Assembly (NCBI GenBank): GCA_025356615.1
Contig: JANXSH010000395.1
Coordinates: forward strand, 1 to 9,515
Length of the DNA: 9,515 bases
DNA from: Planctomycetia bacterium
GTDB taxonomy: Bacteria; Planctomycetota; Planctomycetia; Gemmatales; Gemmataceae
Direction of reading: 5' to 3'
Below are positions 1 to 6,506 of this stretch, piece after piece (the stretch's first letter is position 1; every line of letters begins with the position of its first letter). Position numbers and translations under genes: made by a program. The notes beneath the pieces were generated by a model. It saw only the letters and a list, made by a program, of their open reading frames with translations, was not told the origin of the DNA and did not search any database.

Positions 1-219
1 GGCGGCGTTGGGCCGGGTATTTAGATCCGACGCCGTCCAGCCGACCGTCGGGTTGAAGTAGAGGCCAGCCTGAATGAACCGCCCTTGGGCCGCGATCACC
101 GCCGTCCGCGCGATCTTCACGTCCGGGTGCGATCGCCCGGCCTGCTGGGCTACGGCTGTCGTAAGCGCAAGCAGTCGTCGCCGGTCGCGGGGTGATTCGA
201 CTCGTACCTCGGGTCGAGC
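1..219 (-). pseudogene. TolC-family outer membrane efflux protein, N-terminal fragment without a clear start
   Basis: The minus strand is open from 219 to the left edge, just after an in-frame TAA at 220-222. It reads ...AVAQQAGRSHPDVKIARTAV followed by IAAQGRFIQAGLYFNPTVGW. The pattern of a HP pair, an Ala-rich helix with QGR, then QAGLY-NP-TVG is typical of the first helix and first strand of TolC/CusC-type outer membrane channels (family knowledge). These trimeric channels export metals or drugs across the outer membrane together with RND or ABC pumps. There is no ATG between the TAA and the conserved part. Only a CTG near 174 or a GTG at 120 could start it, neither with a convincing SD, and no signal peptide is visible. 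I infer a 5'-truncated or frameshifted gene that continues past the window edge. Confidence 0.6.
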
Positions 220-365
220 TTACGACGGCCCGGCCACCCTATCGGGCGGGCCCGGTGCTTTCTCCTTAAAACTCCTCGTGATTCCCAACCCGTCCCGTCT
301 CTCTGGAGACGGTAGTTGGATGCTCGTTTCCCTTCTAATCCACCGTTCTCGCAGGAGAGGTACAC
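220..365. other. Intergenic region with a 7-bp hairpin
   Basis: This region lies between the TolC-like fragment (minus) and the PEP-CTERM gene (plus). A perfect 7-bp inverted repeat with a 4-nt loop sits at 295-301/306-312 (CCGTCTC-TCTG-GAGACGG). No T run follows on either strand, so it is not an obvious terminator. It could be a 5'-UTR stem for the gene at 366. I found no convincing -35/-10 pair here. Confidence 0.35.
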
Positions 366-1097
366 ATGCGTCCGCTTCCCGTCCGTCCGCGTCGTTGCCG
401 TATGGCCGGCTTCGTCGCCGTATGCCTGGCAAGCCTCTGCTTGGGGCAACCCGCTCAGGCAGGGGTCATTTCAACCTTCAACACCAACAACGAAGGGTGG
501 ACGATCGTCAGCTTTGGCGACCTGTCCGTGAACAACTACTCGATCATGAGCACTAACACGCCTACCTACTTCTCGACCGGAGGCAACCCTGGTGGCTACA
601 TCGCCTCCTTGACGGACCCGGACTCTGGGGACTTTACTTTCGCGGCTCCTGCCGCTTTCCTTGGCAACCAATCGAGTGCATTCGGGACCAGCCTCTCTTA
701 CGACCTGACCTATGGAAACACGGTGAACTATCAGACGAGTGACGTGATGTTGGTCGGGAACGGTATGCGGTTGCTCTGGCAGAGTAACCCACCGTTCGTC
801 CCTTCGGCTGCCTGGAGTACCGTCAACGTCAGTTTGGCTCCGTCATCGCAATGGAACCTCAACTCCACCACTGGACCCCTTGCCACGGCGAGTGATTTCC
901 AGAGCGTACTGGGTAATCTAACTGGGTTATTCATTCGGGGGGAGTATGCCGGTGGTCCCGATCATACGGGGCTGGATAATGTCCAATTCGGTTCCAATGT
1001 TGCGGCGGTTCCCGAGCCGAGCAGCCTCACGTTACTGGGGCTGGGTGGTCTGGGCGTGATCGCATGGTCCCGTAGGCGCAAACGGGTGGTAGTGTAG
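366..1097 (+). CDS. PEP-CTERM sorting-domain protein with Laminin-B-like body
   Basis: This 243-residue exported protein has an N-terminal basic region and hydrophobic core ending in AQA-G, so signal cleavage is likely after residue 32. The body starts FNTNNEGW and contains GGNPGGYI, LSYDL, LFIRGEY and GLDNVQF. These blocks resemble the Laminin B (domain IV)-like modules common in bacterial PEP-CTERM proteins. Residues 215-243 are a classical PEP-CTERM tail: V-PEP-SS, a hydrophobic helix, then an Arg-rich end (SRRRKR). Such tails are recognised by an exosortase, which processes and anchors or releases the protein at the cell surface; no exosortase lies in this window. The start at 366 is supported by AGGAG at 353-357, 8 nt upstream. 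A second ATG at 402 would shorten the signal peptide but lacks an SD. Ligand and function are unknown. Confidence 0.9.
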   Translation: MRPLPVRPRRCRMAGFVAVCLASLCLGQPAQAGVISTFNTNNEGWTIVSFGDLSVNNYSIMSTNTPTYFSTGGNPGGYIASLTDPDSGDFTFAAPAAFLGNQSSAFGTSLSYDLTYGNTVNYQTSDVMLVGNGMRLLWQSNPPFVPSAAWSTVNVSLAPSSQWNLNSTTGPLATASDFQSVLGNLTGLFIRGEYAGGPDHTGLDNVQFGSNVAAVPEPSSLTLLGLGGLGVIAWSRRRKRVVV

Positions 1098-1130
1098 AGT
1101 CGCCCGGCCAGCGTTGTCCTGTTCCGCGTT

Positions 1131-1154
1131 GGGTCGTCCTCGGGCGGCCCTTTT
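1131..1154 (+). terminator. Likely rho-independent terminator after the PEP-CTERM gene
   Basis: A 6-bp stem (GGGTCG 1131-1136 with CGGCCC 1145-1150, one G-U pair) and an 8-nt loop are followed directly by TTTT at 1151-1154. It lies 33 nt past the stop of the PEP-CTERM gene and before the kinase, so it would separate the two transcripts. The stem is short, hence moderate confidence. Confidence 0.45.
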
Positions 1155-1178
1155 CGCGCGCCGACAGCCTGCCTGTGG

Positions 1179-1184
1179 TATCAT
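1179..1184 (+). promoter_or_regulatory. Possible -10 box for the kinase gene
   Basis: TATCAT matches TATAAT at 5 of 6 positions and lies 25 nt before the kinase start, downstream of the putative terminator. No recognisable -35 hexamer sits 16-18 nt upstream, so this is a weak call. Confidence 0.25.
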
Positions 1185-1208
1185 GCTATCAACCGGGAGG
1201 GAATTCCC

Positions 1209-3866
1209 ATGAACCGTCTCGATGATACCCATCCAGCGCTCGAACAACTCGTCGCTTTCGGCATCGGCGGCGTCCCCGGCGAAGCCGCGACCGCAATCGA
1301 AGCGCATCTTTCTCAATGCCCGACCTGTTGCGATGTCGTGGCCAAGCCGCGCGACGACGAGTTGGTCCGGCTAGTCCGAACCTCGAAAAGTGTCCGCAAC
1401 GCGAACCAAACGGCGCTACGACTTCAGCTGGGCTACGAGATCCTGGAGGAACTGGGGCGCGGTGGTATGGGCGTCGTGTACAAGGCCCGACAGGCTGGTC
1501 TTCATCGACTCGTCGCGCTCAAACAAGCTCTATCCGGAGGCGATGCCGAGGAGTTCGTGCGTTTTCGCCGCGAGGCGGAGGCCGCCGCTCGCCTGCACCA
1601 TCCCAACATCGTGCAGATCTACGAAGTCGGCGAGCAGGACGGTGTTCCCTACCTGGCCATGGAGTACGTCGAAGGTGGCACGTTAGCGGCCCATCTCGAC
1701 GGCACGCCGGTAGCACCGCGCTTCACTGCGGAGTTGGTGGCGACCCTAGCCCGCGCCACGCACCACGCCCACCAGCATGGCGTCGTACATCGGGATCTGA
1801 AGCCGGAGAATATCTTGCTGGCGAGCGGGGGGTGTGAGCCCCCTGTTGTCGCCTCACTAACAGGGGGCTTACACCCCCCGCTCACCAACGGGGTCGTGCC
1901 CAAGATCGCCGACTTCGGCCTGGCCAAGCTCCTCGACCGAGCCGACGGGAAGACGCAGACCGGTGCCATTCTCGGGACGCCGAAGTACATGGCACCGGAA
2001 CAGGCGACCGGCACGGCGGGGCAGATCGGGCCGGCCACCGACGTGCATGCGCTGGGCGTCCTGCTCTACGAAATGCTGACCGGGCGGGTGCCGTATGCGG
2101 GAGCGACGATCCTCGAGACCCTGGAGCAGGTGTGTTCGCACGAGCCAGCCGCCCCGCGTCGGCTCCAACCCAGGGTGCCCCGCGAACTGGAGACGATCTG
2201 CCTGAAAGCTCTGGCGAAGGAGCCGGCGAGGAGGTACGCAAGTGCCGACGCCATGGCGGAGGATCTTACTCGTTTCCTCGACGGACGCCCCATCCTGGCG
2301 CGGCCCGCCAGTAGCTTCGAGCGCTTGGTCAAGGCGATCCGCCGTCGTCCGGCATGGGCAACGCTCGTGAGCTTCGCCGTCCTGATGGTCCTGGGATCGG
2401 TCGGGGGAGTCCTGTACCACAACGCCCAGTTGCGCGAGCAGGTCGAGCGCGCCGACACTCAGGCTGCGGTGGCCATCCAGGAGAAGGAACGTGCCGATAC
2501 CCAGTATCAGCAGGCCCGGCTTACCCTGCTGCGAATGCTCGAGGCGCTCGACAAGCAGGGGGCCGAATCGATCCCCCAGGTTCTAGAACTGCGTCGCACG
2601 CAAAGCGAGCAAGCCCTGGCGTTCTTCGAGAGCATCGGGGCCGGGGAAGACGACGCTAATCCACGGCAGCGCGCCGACTTGGCCACCGCCTGCAAAGAGG
2701 CCGCTCGACTGCAAATCGCGTTGGGCCGGCCTGCCCCGGCCGAGCAGAACCTGCGTCGAGCCATCCGCCTCCTGGAGGATCTGGATGTCGAGGCCGCAGA
2801 CGACCGAGAACCGCGTGAGACTCTCGCCGCATGTTTCGACCTCCTCGGGGTGATGCTCGGAAATATCCCCGGTCGAGGCGAGGAAGCCGTCTCTTGCGGC
2901 AGGAAGGCGGTCGCGCTGAATGAGCGCCTGGTCCGCGACTACCCGAACGAGGTTCGCCTGAAACACAACCTGGCTCATGCGTGTGACAACCTCGGCACGC
3001 TCTACCGGACGCATCCGGGTGGTTCGCACGTCGAACTGTACGAGCGGTCTCTGAACCTTCTCAGGGAACTGCACGAGGCTCACCCCGATCGGGTGGAATT
3101 CGCGGTGGGACTCGCCGAGACGTGCAGCAATCTCGGTTCCGTGTATTGGGGGAACCAGCAGCTGGACAAGGCAGCCGCCGTTTACAAGGAAGCGTTGGGG
3201 ATCCTCGAACCTTTGGCGGCAGCCCATCCGGGACATGTGTGGTATGCCTCCACCCTTGCCTCACTCCGCATCAATCTCGGCGGGATGTGGGCGACTCAGG
3301 GCCGCCTCGGGGAGGCGCTCCAGCAATACGACCGGGCGCTAGCGGCGTTACAAGACATCCTGCGTCGCGAACCCAACCACGCGCAGGCGCAGGGAAACCT
3401 GCTCCCCGCCCACGGCGGGCGAGCGCAGGCGCTGAGCCGACTCGGCCGGTATGCGGATTCGGTGAAGGATTGGGACCGCGTCATCGCGTTGGCTCCCATC
3501 GCGAATCGCCCTGCCTACCGGCTGGAGCGAGCGGGCGTCCTGATCCAGGCGGGCGACCTCGACAAGGCCGCCGCCGAGGCGGATGAGGTGGCCGGCGCAG
3601 CGAAGGTCGAACCAGTATACTTCTACGAAGCCGGCTACCTGCACACGCGGATCAGCAAAGCCCTGGTCGGCAAACCGAGTCAGGCCGAGGCGCACGCGGC
3701 CCGCGCGGTCGTCTGGCTCCAGAAAGCCTCTGACGCGGGCTTCTTCGAGAAGCCCGACCATGCAGCCTACTTGAAGCACCGGGACTTCTCGATCCTGCGT
3801 TCACGAGCCGATTTTGAGAAACTGCTTCGTGCGGCGACCAAAACGCTGCCGAAAGCGAAGCAATAG
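1209..3866 (+). CDS. Membrane-bound Ser/Thr protein kinase with TPR-like C-terminal region
   Basis: This is an 885-residue Hanks-type kinase. Residues 33-40 form HX3CX2C (H33, C37, C40), the zinc-binding motif of anti-sigma ZAS/zf-HC2 domains. The kinase domain spans about 76-357: Gly-rich loop GRGGMGVV 83-90, ATP-binding Lys105, alphaC Glu122, catalytic HRDLKPEN 194-201 (Asp196), DFG 235-237 and GTPKYMAPE 256-264. All catalytic residues are present, so it should be active. One transmembrane helix (about 382-404) is followed by a coiled coil (about 405-450) and TPR-like helical repeats (about 485-845), best seen around 642-670, 684-715 and 733-763. The topology puts the kinase in the cytoplasm and the repeats outside it. 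Residues 205-229 are a Gly/Pro-rich insert encoded by a palindromic DNA repeat. The start is supported by GGGAGG at 1195-1200. It stands alone, so substrate and signal are unknown. Confidence 0.93.
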   Translation: MNRLDDTHPALEQLVAFGIGGVPGEAATAIEAHLSQCPTCCDVVAKPRDDELVRLVRTSKSVRNANQTALRLQLGYEILEELGRGGMGVVYKARQAGLHRLVALKQALSGGDAEEFVRFRREAEAAARLHHPNIVQIYEVGEQDGVPYLAMEYVEGGTLAAHLDGTPVAPRFTAELVATLARATHHAHQHGVVHRDLKPENILLASGGCEPPVVASLTGGLHPPLTNGVVPKIADFGLAKLLDRADGKTQTGAILGTPKYMAPEQATGTAGQIGPATDVHALGVLLYEMLTGRVPYAGATILETLEQVCSHEPAAPRRLQPRVPRELETICLKALAKEPARRYASADAMAEDLTRFLDGRPILARPASSFERLVKAIRRRPAWATLVSFAVLMVLGSVGGVLYHNAQLREQVERADTQAAVAIQEKERADTQYQQARLTLLRMLEALDKQGAESIPQVLELRRTQSEQALAFFESIGAGEDDANPRQRADLATACKEAARLQIALGRPAPAEQNLRRAIRLLEDLDVEAADDREPRETLAACFDLLGVMLGNIPGRGEEAVSCGRKAVALNERLVRDYPNEVRLKHNLAHACDNLGTLYRTHPGGSHVELYERSLNLLRELHEAHPDRVEFAVGLAETCSNLGSVYWGNQQLDKAAAVYKEALGILEPLAAAHPGHVWYASTLASLRINLGGMWATQGRLGEALQQYDRALAALQDILRREPNHAQAQGNLLPAHGGRAQALSRLGRYADSVKDWDRVIALAPIANRPAYRLERAGVLIQAGDLDKAAAEADEVAGAAKVEPVYFYEAGYLHTRISKALVGKPSQAEAHAARAVVWLQKASDAGFFEKPDHAAYLKHRDFSILRSRADFEKLLRAATKTLPKAKQ
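1820..1886. repeat. Palindromic repeat inserted in frame in the kinase gene
   Basis: Two arms, 1820-1847 and 1859-1886, are inverted copies of each other over 28 bp with 2 mismatches, separated by an 11-nt loop. Each arm carries the core AGCGGGGGGTGT and GCCCCCTGTT. It encodes about 22 Gly/Pro/Leu-rich residues between the kinase catalytic loop and the DFG motif. Most kinases of this type have only a few residues there. The form (GC-rich, near-perfect hairpin, about 67 bp) is that of a REP/MITE-like element. No target duplication is obvious. Confidence 0.75.
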
Positions 3867-3887
3867 TGGACGCCGTCCGAAATGAAG

Positions 3888-3974
3888 TAGGACCGGCGAG
3901 CCGAGCCGGACTCCCCAGTGCCGCTCGGCTCGCGGCACCTGCTTCGAGTAGGTCCGGCGAGCCGAGCCGGTCCC
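3888..3974. repeat. Pair of direct GC-rich hairpin repeats between convergent genes
   Basis: The unit GTAGG(A or T) followed by CCGGCGAGCCGAGCCGG occurs at 3888-3911 and again at 3948-3971, 60 bp apart in the same orientation. Each unit can fold through CCGGC/GCCGG. The stretch between them carries CTCGGCTCG, the exact complement of CGAGCCGAG in both units, so the middle can pair with either flank. It fills the gap between the kinase stop and the convergent thiC remnant. It resembles a REP-type element and may stop transcription from both sides. Confidence 0.55.
3918..3938. terminator. Hairpin in the convergent intergenic gap, possible bidirectional terminator
   Basis: A perfect 7-bp stem GTGCCGC (3918-3924)/GCGGCAC (3932-3938) with a 7-nt loop lies 52 nt past the kinase stop and 60 nt beyond the end of the opposing thiC remnant. 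There is no T run on either strand, so intrinsic termination is not certain. Confidence 0.3.
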
Positions 3975-3997
3975 GGAAGTTGATCTGACTCACACCC

Positions 3998-4729
3998 TTA
4001 CACCACCGGCAGCGCCGCCAACTTCTGCGGCGCTTCACCGTGGATGTCTTGCGTGATGCGCATCGAGCAGAACTTCGGCCCGCACATCGAGCAGAACTTC
4101 GCGCTCTTGAACACGTCCAGCGGCAGCGTCTCATCGTGCATCCGCTTCGCCGTCTCCGGGTCGAGTGACAGGCGGAATTGCTCGTTCCAGTCGAAGGCGT
4201 ACCGCGCCCGCGACAGCGCATCATCGCGGTCACGCGCGCCGGCCCGGCCGCGCGCCACGTCGGCGGCGTGGGCGGCGATCTTGTAGGCGATCACGCCCTG
4301 GCGCACGTCGTCCTTGTTCGGCAGGCCGAGGTGCTCCTTCGGCGTGACGTAGCAGAGCATCGCCGCGCCCGCCTCGCCCGCGATGGCAGCGCCGATGGCG
4401 CTCGTGATGTGGTCGTACCCCGGTGCGATGTCGGTCACGAGCGGGCCGAGGACGTAGAACGGTGCCTCGTGGCAAAGCTCTCGCTCCTTGTCCACGTTCA
4501 TCTTGATGAGGTGCATCGGCACATGGCCCGGCCCCTCGATCATGACCTGGACGCCGCTCTTCCACGCCTTCAGCGTCAGTTCGCCCAGCGTCTTCAACTC
4601 GGCGAACTGGGCCTCGTCGTTGGCGTCGGCGGAAGGGCGCGCGGCTTTGGGGTCGTTGGCCCGGTTGTTGCGCGTAGAATGAAGGGAGCTACTGAGTCCA
4701 CTGTGGGCAATGCTATCCATTTGGATCAA
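3998..4729 (-). pseudogene. thiC: Orphan 3' half of thiC (truncated duplicate)
   Basis: An open frame of 243 codons. About 200 of them (DNA 4032-4631) match the C-terminal part of the intact ThiC encoded at 6507-7844, from ADANDEAQF to QDIHGEA, at a constant offset of 2509 bp and with no indels. The first 33 residues and the last 10 are unrelated to ThiC. The [4Fe-4S] motif CX2CX4C (CSMCGPKFC) is kept, but the first ~235 residues of the barrel are missing, so HMP-P synthesis by this product alone is not plausible. The frame's upstream starts (TTG 4729, ATG 4720) have no SD. By eye only about 24 bases differ over the shared 590 bp, and only one changes an amino acid (Leu for Gln before DVFKSAK). 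That pattern says the copy diverged as a selected full gene, or was gene-converted, and lost its front half recently. Confidence 0.8.
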
Positions 4730-4795
4730 AAGTCAATTCGCGAACGACAGGTGCGACGAAACGTGATAGCCTGTTCCGAGCGGGACTAAGTATCA

Positions 4796-5671
4796 TTAAT
4801 AGTCCGCTATGACCTCCCCGCCAGCGGGGGTGACCATGCCCCAGTAGACGGCGGGGGCCGTGCCCGGCGCGAGGGTGCGGACGCTGCCATCGAACATGGC
4901 CACTAGCATCCCGCCCGCGTGCGGGGTCTGCGCCAAGCGGTAGTCACACTCGCCAGGCGTGGGCCGCACCTGGAACGTCAGCCCCGGCACCGAGCCGTTA
5001 CTCGTCGGCGGGTTGCCGCTCGTCACGGGGAACACGTCAGGGGGGAGGAGTGGGTACGGGCGTATGGAAGGAACGATTCTAGGCTCTGCGAAGGTCGCCC
5101 GATGAAGACGATCGGCGGCCGCTCCTGGGTAGGGTAACTCGAAGGCGTCGGTGTGGAACCAACTGAACTGAGTCCTCCCGCCCAAAGCATAATGTTCAGC
5201 GAACGCGATCGTGTTCGAAGTGCCGTCGAGGAAGCTGCTACCGAGCCGACACTCCTTCTGCAGCGTGAAGGCGTTCGCGGCGTAACTCGCTTCACCGAGC
5301 CCCTCGTTGCTCGGATCGATGGTCGGATCGGCCGGGCTAAGATACATCTTGACCGTGTGAGCGCTCGTTGAATGGCCGGACTCCACGCACTGACGATAGA
5401 AGTTCCCCTCTTCCACATAGGGCAAGAGCTCGAACATCAGCGAATTCATAGAGGGAGTACGAGACCCGTCCAGCGAAGGAAATGGACGATCTCCCTCGGC
5501 GTAGTTGTGCATCGCCAGGATACACTGGCGGATGTTGTTCGTGCTTCGCATGCGGGCGGCGGCCTCGCGCACCTTCTGCACGGCGGGCAGCAGTAGGCCA
5601 ATCAGCACGGCGATGATGGCGATCACCACCAGCAGTTCGATCTGGGTAAACGCTTGGCGAGGTCGTATCAC
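4796..5671 (-). CDS. DUF1559 protein with prepilin-type N-terminal cleavage/methylation signal
   Basis: This is a 291-residue type IV pseudopilin-like protein of the DUF1559 (SBP_bac_10) group, hugely expanded in planctomycetes. The prepilin signal is at residues 1-31: a short basic leader, predicted cleavage between Ala7 and Phe8, Glu12 at mature position +5, then the helix LLVVIAIIAVLIGLLLPAV. The following KVREAAARM is the family's standard continuation. DGTSNTIAFAEHY (149-161) and the C-terminal block from PHAGGM through DGSVR to VTPAGGEV (250-287) are diagnostic. Mature position +3 is Gln where FTLIE is usual. I chose the GTG at 5671 because a strong SD, AAGGAGGAGG (5676-5685), sits 4 nt upstream. 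An in-frame ATG at 5701 would add a 10-residue leader extension and has only a badly spaced SD. It lies 175 bp behind a small secreted protein gene and is probably cotranscribed with it. Its exact role is unknown. Confidence 0.92.
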   Translation of the reverse strand: MIRPRQAFTQIELLVVIAIIAVLIGLLLPAVQKVREAAARMRSTNNIRQCILAMHNYAEGDRPFPSLDGSRTPSMNSLMFELLPYVEEGNFYRQCVESGHSTSAHTVKMYLSPADPTIDPSNEGLGEASYAANAFTLQKECRLGSSFLDGTSNTIAFAEHYALGGRTQFSWFHTDAFELPYPGAAADRLHRATFAEPRIVPSIRPYPLLPPDVFPVTSGNPPTSNGSVPGLTFQVRPTPGECDYRLAQTPHAGGMLVAMFDGSVRTLAPGTAPAVYWGMVTPAGGEVIADY

Positions 5672-5846
5672 GTTTCCTCCTCCTTGATTCTGCGGATTCA
5701 TCTCCCATCCTGTCCCAGGTCGCGACTCCGTAGGCGGGAGTCGGGCCTGCGGGCGACGAGGGGCAGATGACGTGGGAATTGATCGGCGACTGCGTGAGGC
5801 CAATAGTCCGACGGACGATCCGAACGGCCCCGTGCCTCCTGCGTCT

Positions 5847-6230
5847 TTATTTCACGGTTTGATCTGTGGTGTTCTTATCCTTCGCGGTCAGGAAGTTATT
5901 GTTGCTGTCGTAGTAGTCGAGGTAGGCGTTACAGGGGTTGTAGGTGGTAGCGGTGACGAACTTGGACCACGTCCAAGTCTTATTCGCCATGTTCAACGTA
6001 GGGGTTGCACTGGTTGGATCAGGAGGATTCGAATCCTTCACGATTGCCTGGAAGCTGGCAGAGGAGAGCTTCTCGTTAGCGGCCAGCGTGAACGTCCCGT
6101 TCGCGGCCAGTATGTTAGCCTTCGCACCAGGGTTCGGGTTGATCGCTGAGATGGTGATGGTGGCGCCCATCAGCATCGGCAGGACCAGCAGGGCGAAGCC
6201 CAGCGCGACCAGCGCTCTCGTCCTTCTCAT
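5847..6230 (-). CDS. Small secreted protein of unknown function
   Basis: This 127-residue protein is not a family I recognise. The start at 6230 is supported by AAGGGAGA (6236-6243), 5 nt upstream. Residues 1-23 form a signal peptide: MRRTR, a hydrophobic Leu/Val core, and a likely cut near MGA-TITI. The mature part is Asn/Thr/Ala-rich (ISAINPNPGAKANI, FTLAANEKL, NKTWTW) with a single Cys100 and a Lys/Asn/Thr-rich end. This composition suggests a beta-rich exported or surface protein. It is less GC-rich than its neighbours. It is the first gene behind the (GT)9-spacer promoter and is followed by the DUF1559 gene, which suggests a joint role at the cell envelope (inference). Confidence 0.75.
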   Translation of the reverse strand: MRRTRALVALGFALLVLPMLMGATITISAINPNPGAKANILAANGTFTLAANEKLSSASFQAIVKDSNPPDPTSATPTLNMANKTWTWSKFVTATTYNPCNAYLDYYDSNNNFLTAKDKNTTDQTVK

Positions 6231-6267
6231 TCGTGTCTCCCTTGATGTAGTTTCGAGCAGGGTTGAT

Positions 6268-6296
6268 GTCGGGGGAGCGAGTCGATCCCCCTCGAC
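6268..6296 (-). promoter_or_regulatory. Hairpin in the 5' leader of the secreted protein gene
   Basis: On the minus strand GTCGAGGGGGA and TCCCCCGAC face each other across a 9-nt loop, forming about 9 bp with a 2-nt bulge. It lies between the predicted transcription start (about 6299) and the SD. It could stabilise the leader or affect expression. No T run follows it. Confidence 0.35.
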
Positions 6297-6305
6297 AAAC
6301 CTCAG

Positions 6306-6334
6306 ATTACACACACACACACACACGGAATCAA
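6306..6334 (-). promoter_or_regulatory. Sigma70-type promoter with a (GT)9 tract as spacer
   Basis: On the minus strand TTGATT (6329-6334, 4 of 6 to TTGACA) is followed after exactly 17 nt by TGTAAT (6306-6311, 5 of 6 to TATAAT). The spacer is CC followed by GT repeats, and the -10 box uses the last TGT of the tract. The predicted start is near 6299, giving a ~69-nt leader to the ATG at 6230. A loss or gain of one repeat would make the spacer 15 or 19 nt, which should weaken the promoter strongly. Confidence 0.6.
6309..6326. repeat. Dinucleotide microsatellite (AC)9/(GT)9
   Basis: Nine uninterrupted AC units on the plus strand, the only such tract in the window. Slippage during replication would change the length in 2-bp steps. 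It fills the spacer of the promoter described at 6306-6334. Confidence 0.97.
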
Positions 6335-6506
6335 GAGACGTTCAAAAAATTGGTTCCCCCAGCGAGAGTGTCGCCGTGACAGCCGCATGCCGCACCGCAG
6401 GGCTTTCCTTCTGGACTGCACGGCCTCACGCAGGAAATGCGTTCCGACGGGATCGAGTCGAGAAGTCGCTTGGCCTTCCCTCCAGTAGCCCACCGTATCC
6501 TCATCC

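Noticed and set aside
150..449. Minus-strand frame of 99 codons upstream of the TolC-like fragment
   Set aside because: No family resemblance, no SD, and it overlaps the SD and start of the PEP-CTERM gene; the TolC-like residues lie in another frame.
2066..2458. Several 100-200 codon frames antisense to or overlapping the kinase gene
   Set aside because: Arg/Pro/Ala-rich shadows of a GC-rich gene; the kinase frame shows all catalytic motifs and a continuous TPR-like tail.
3888..3974. Possible CRISPR array
   Set aside because: Only two units, each self-complementary, with a spacer that pairs with the units themselves; no further repeats and no cas genes.
6231..6326. N-terminal extension of the secreted protein (MCVCVC...) read from the GT tract
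   Set aside because: The Cys-Val run is only the microsatellite in translation. The ATG at 6230 has a good SD and begins a proper signal peptide.
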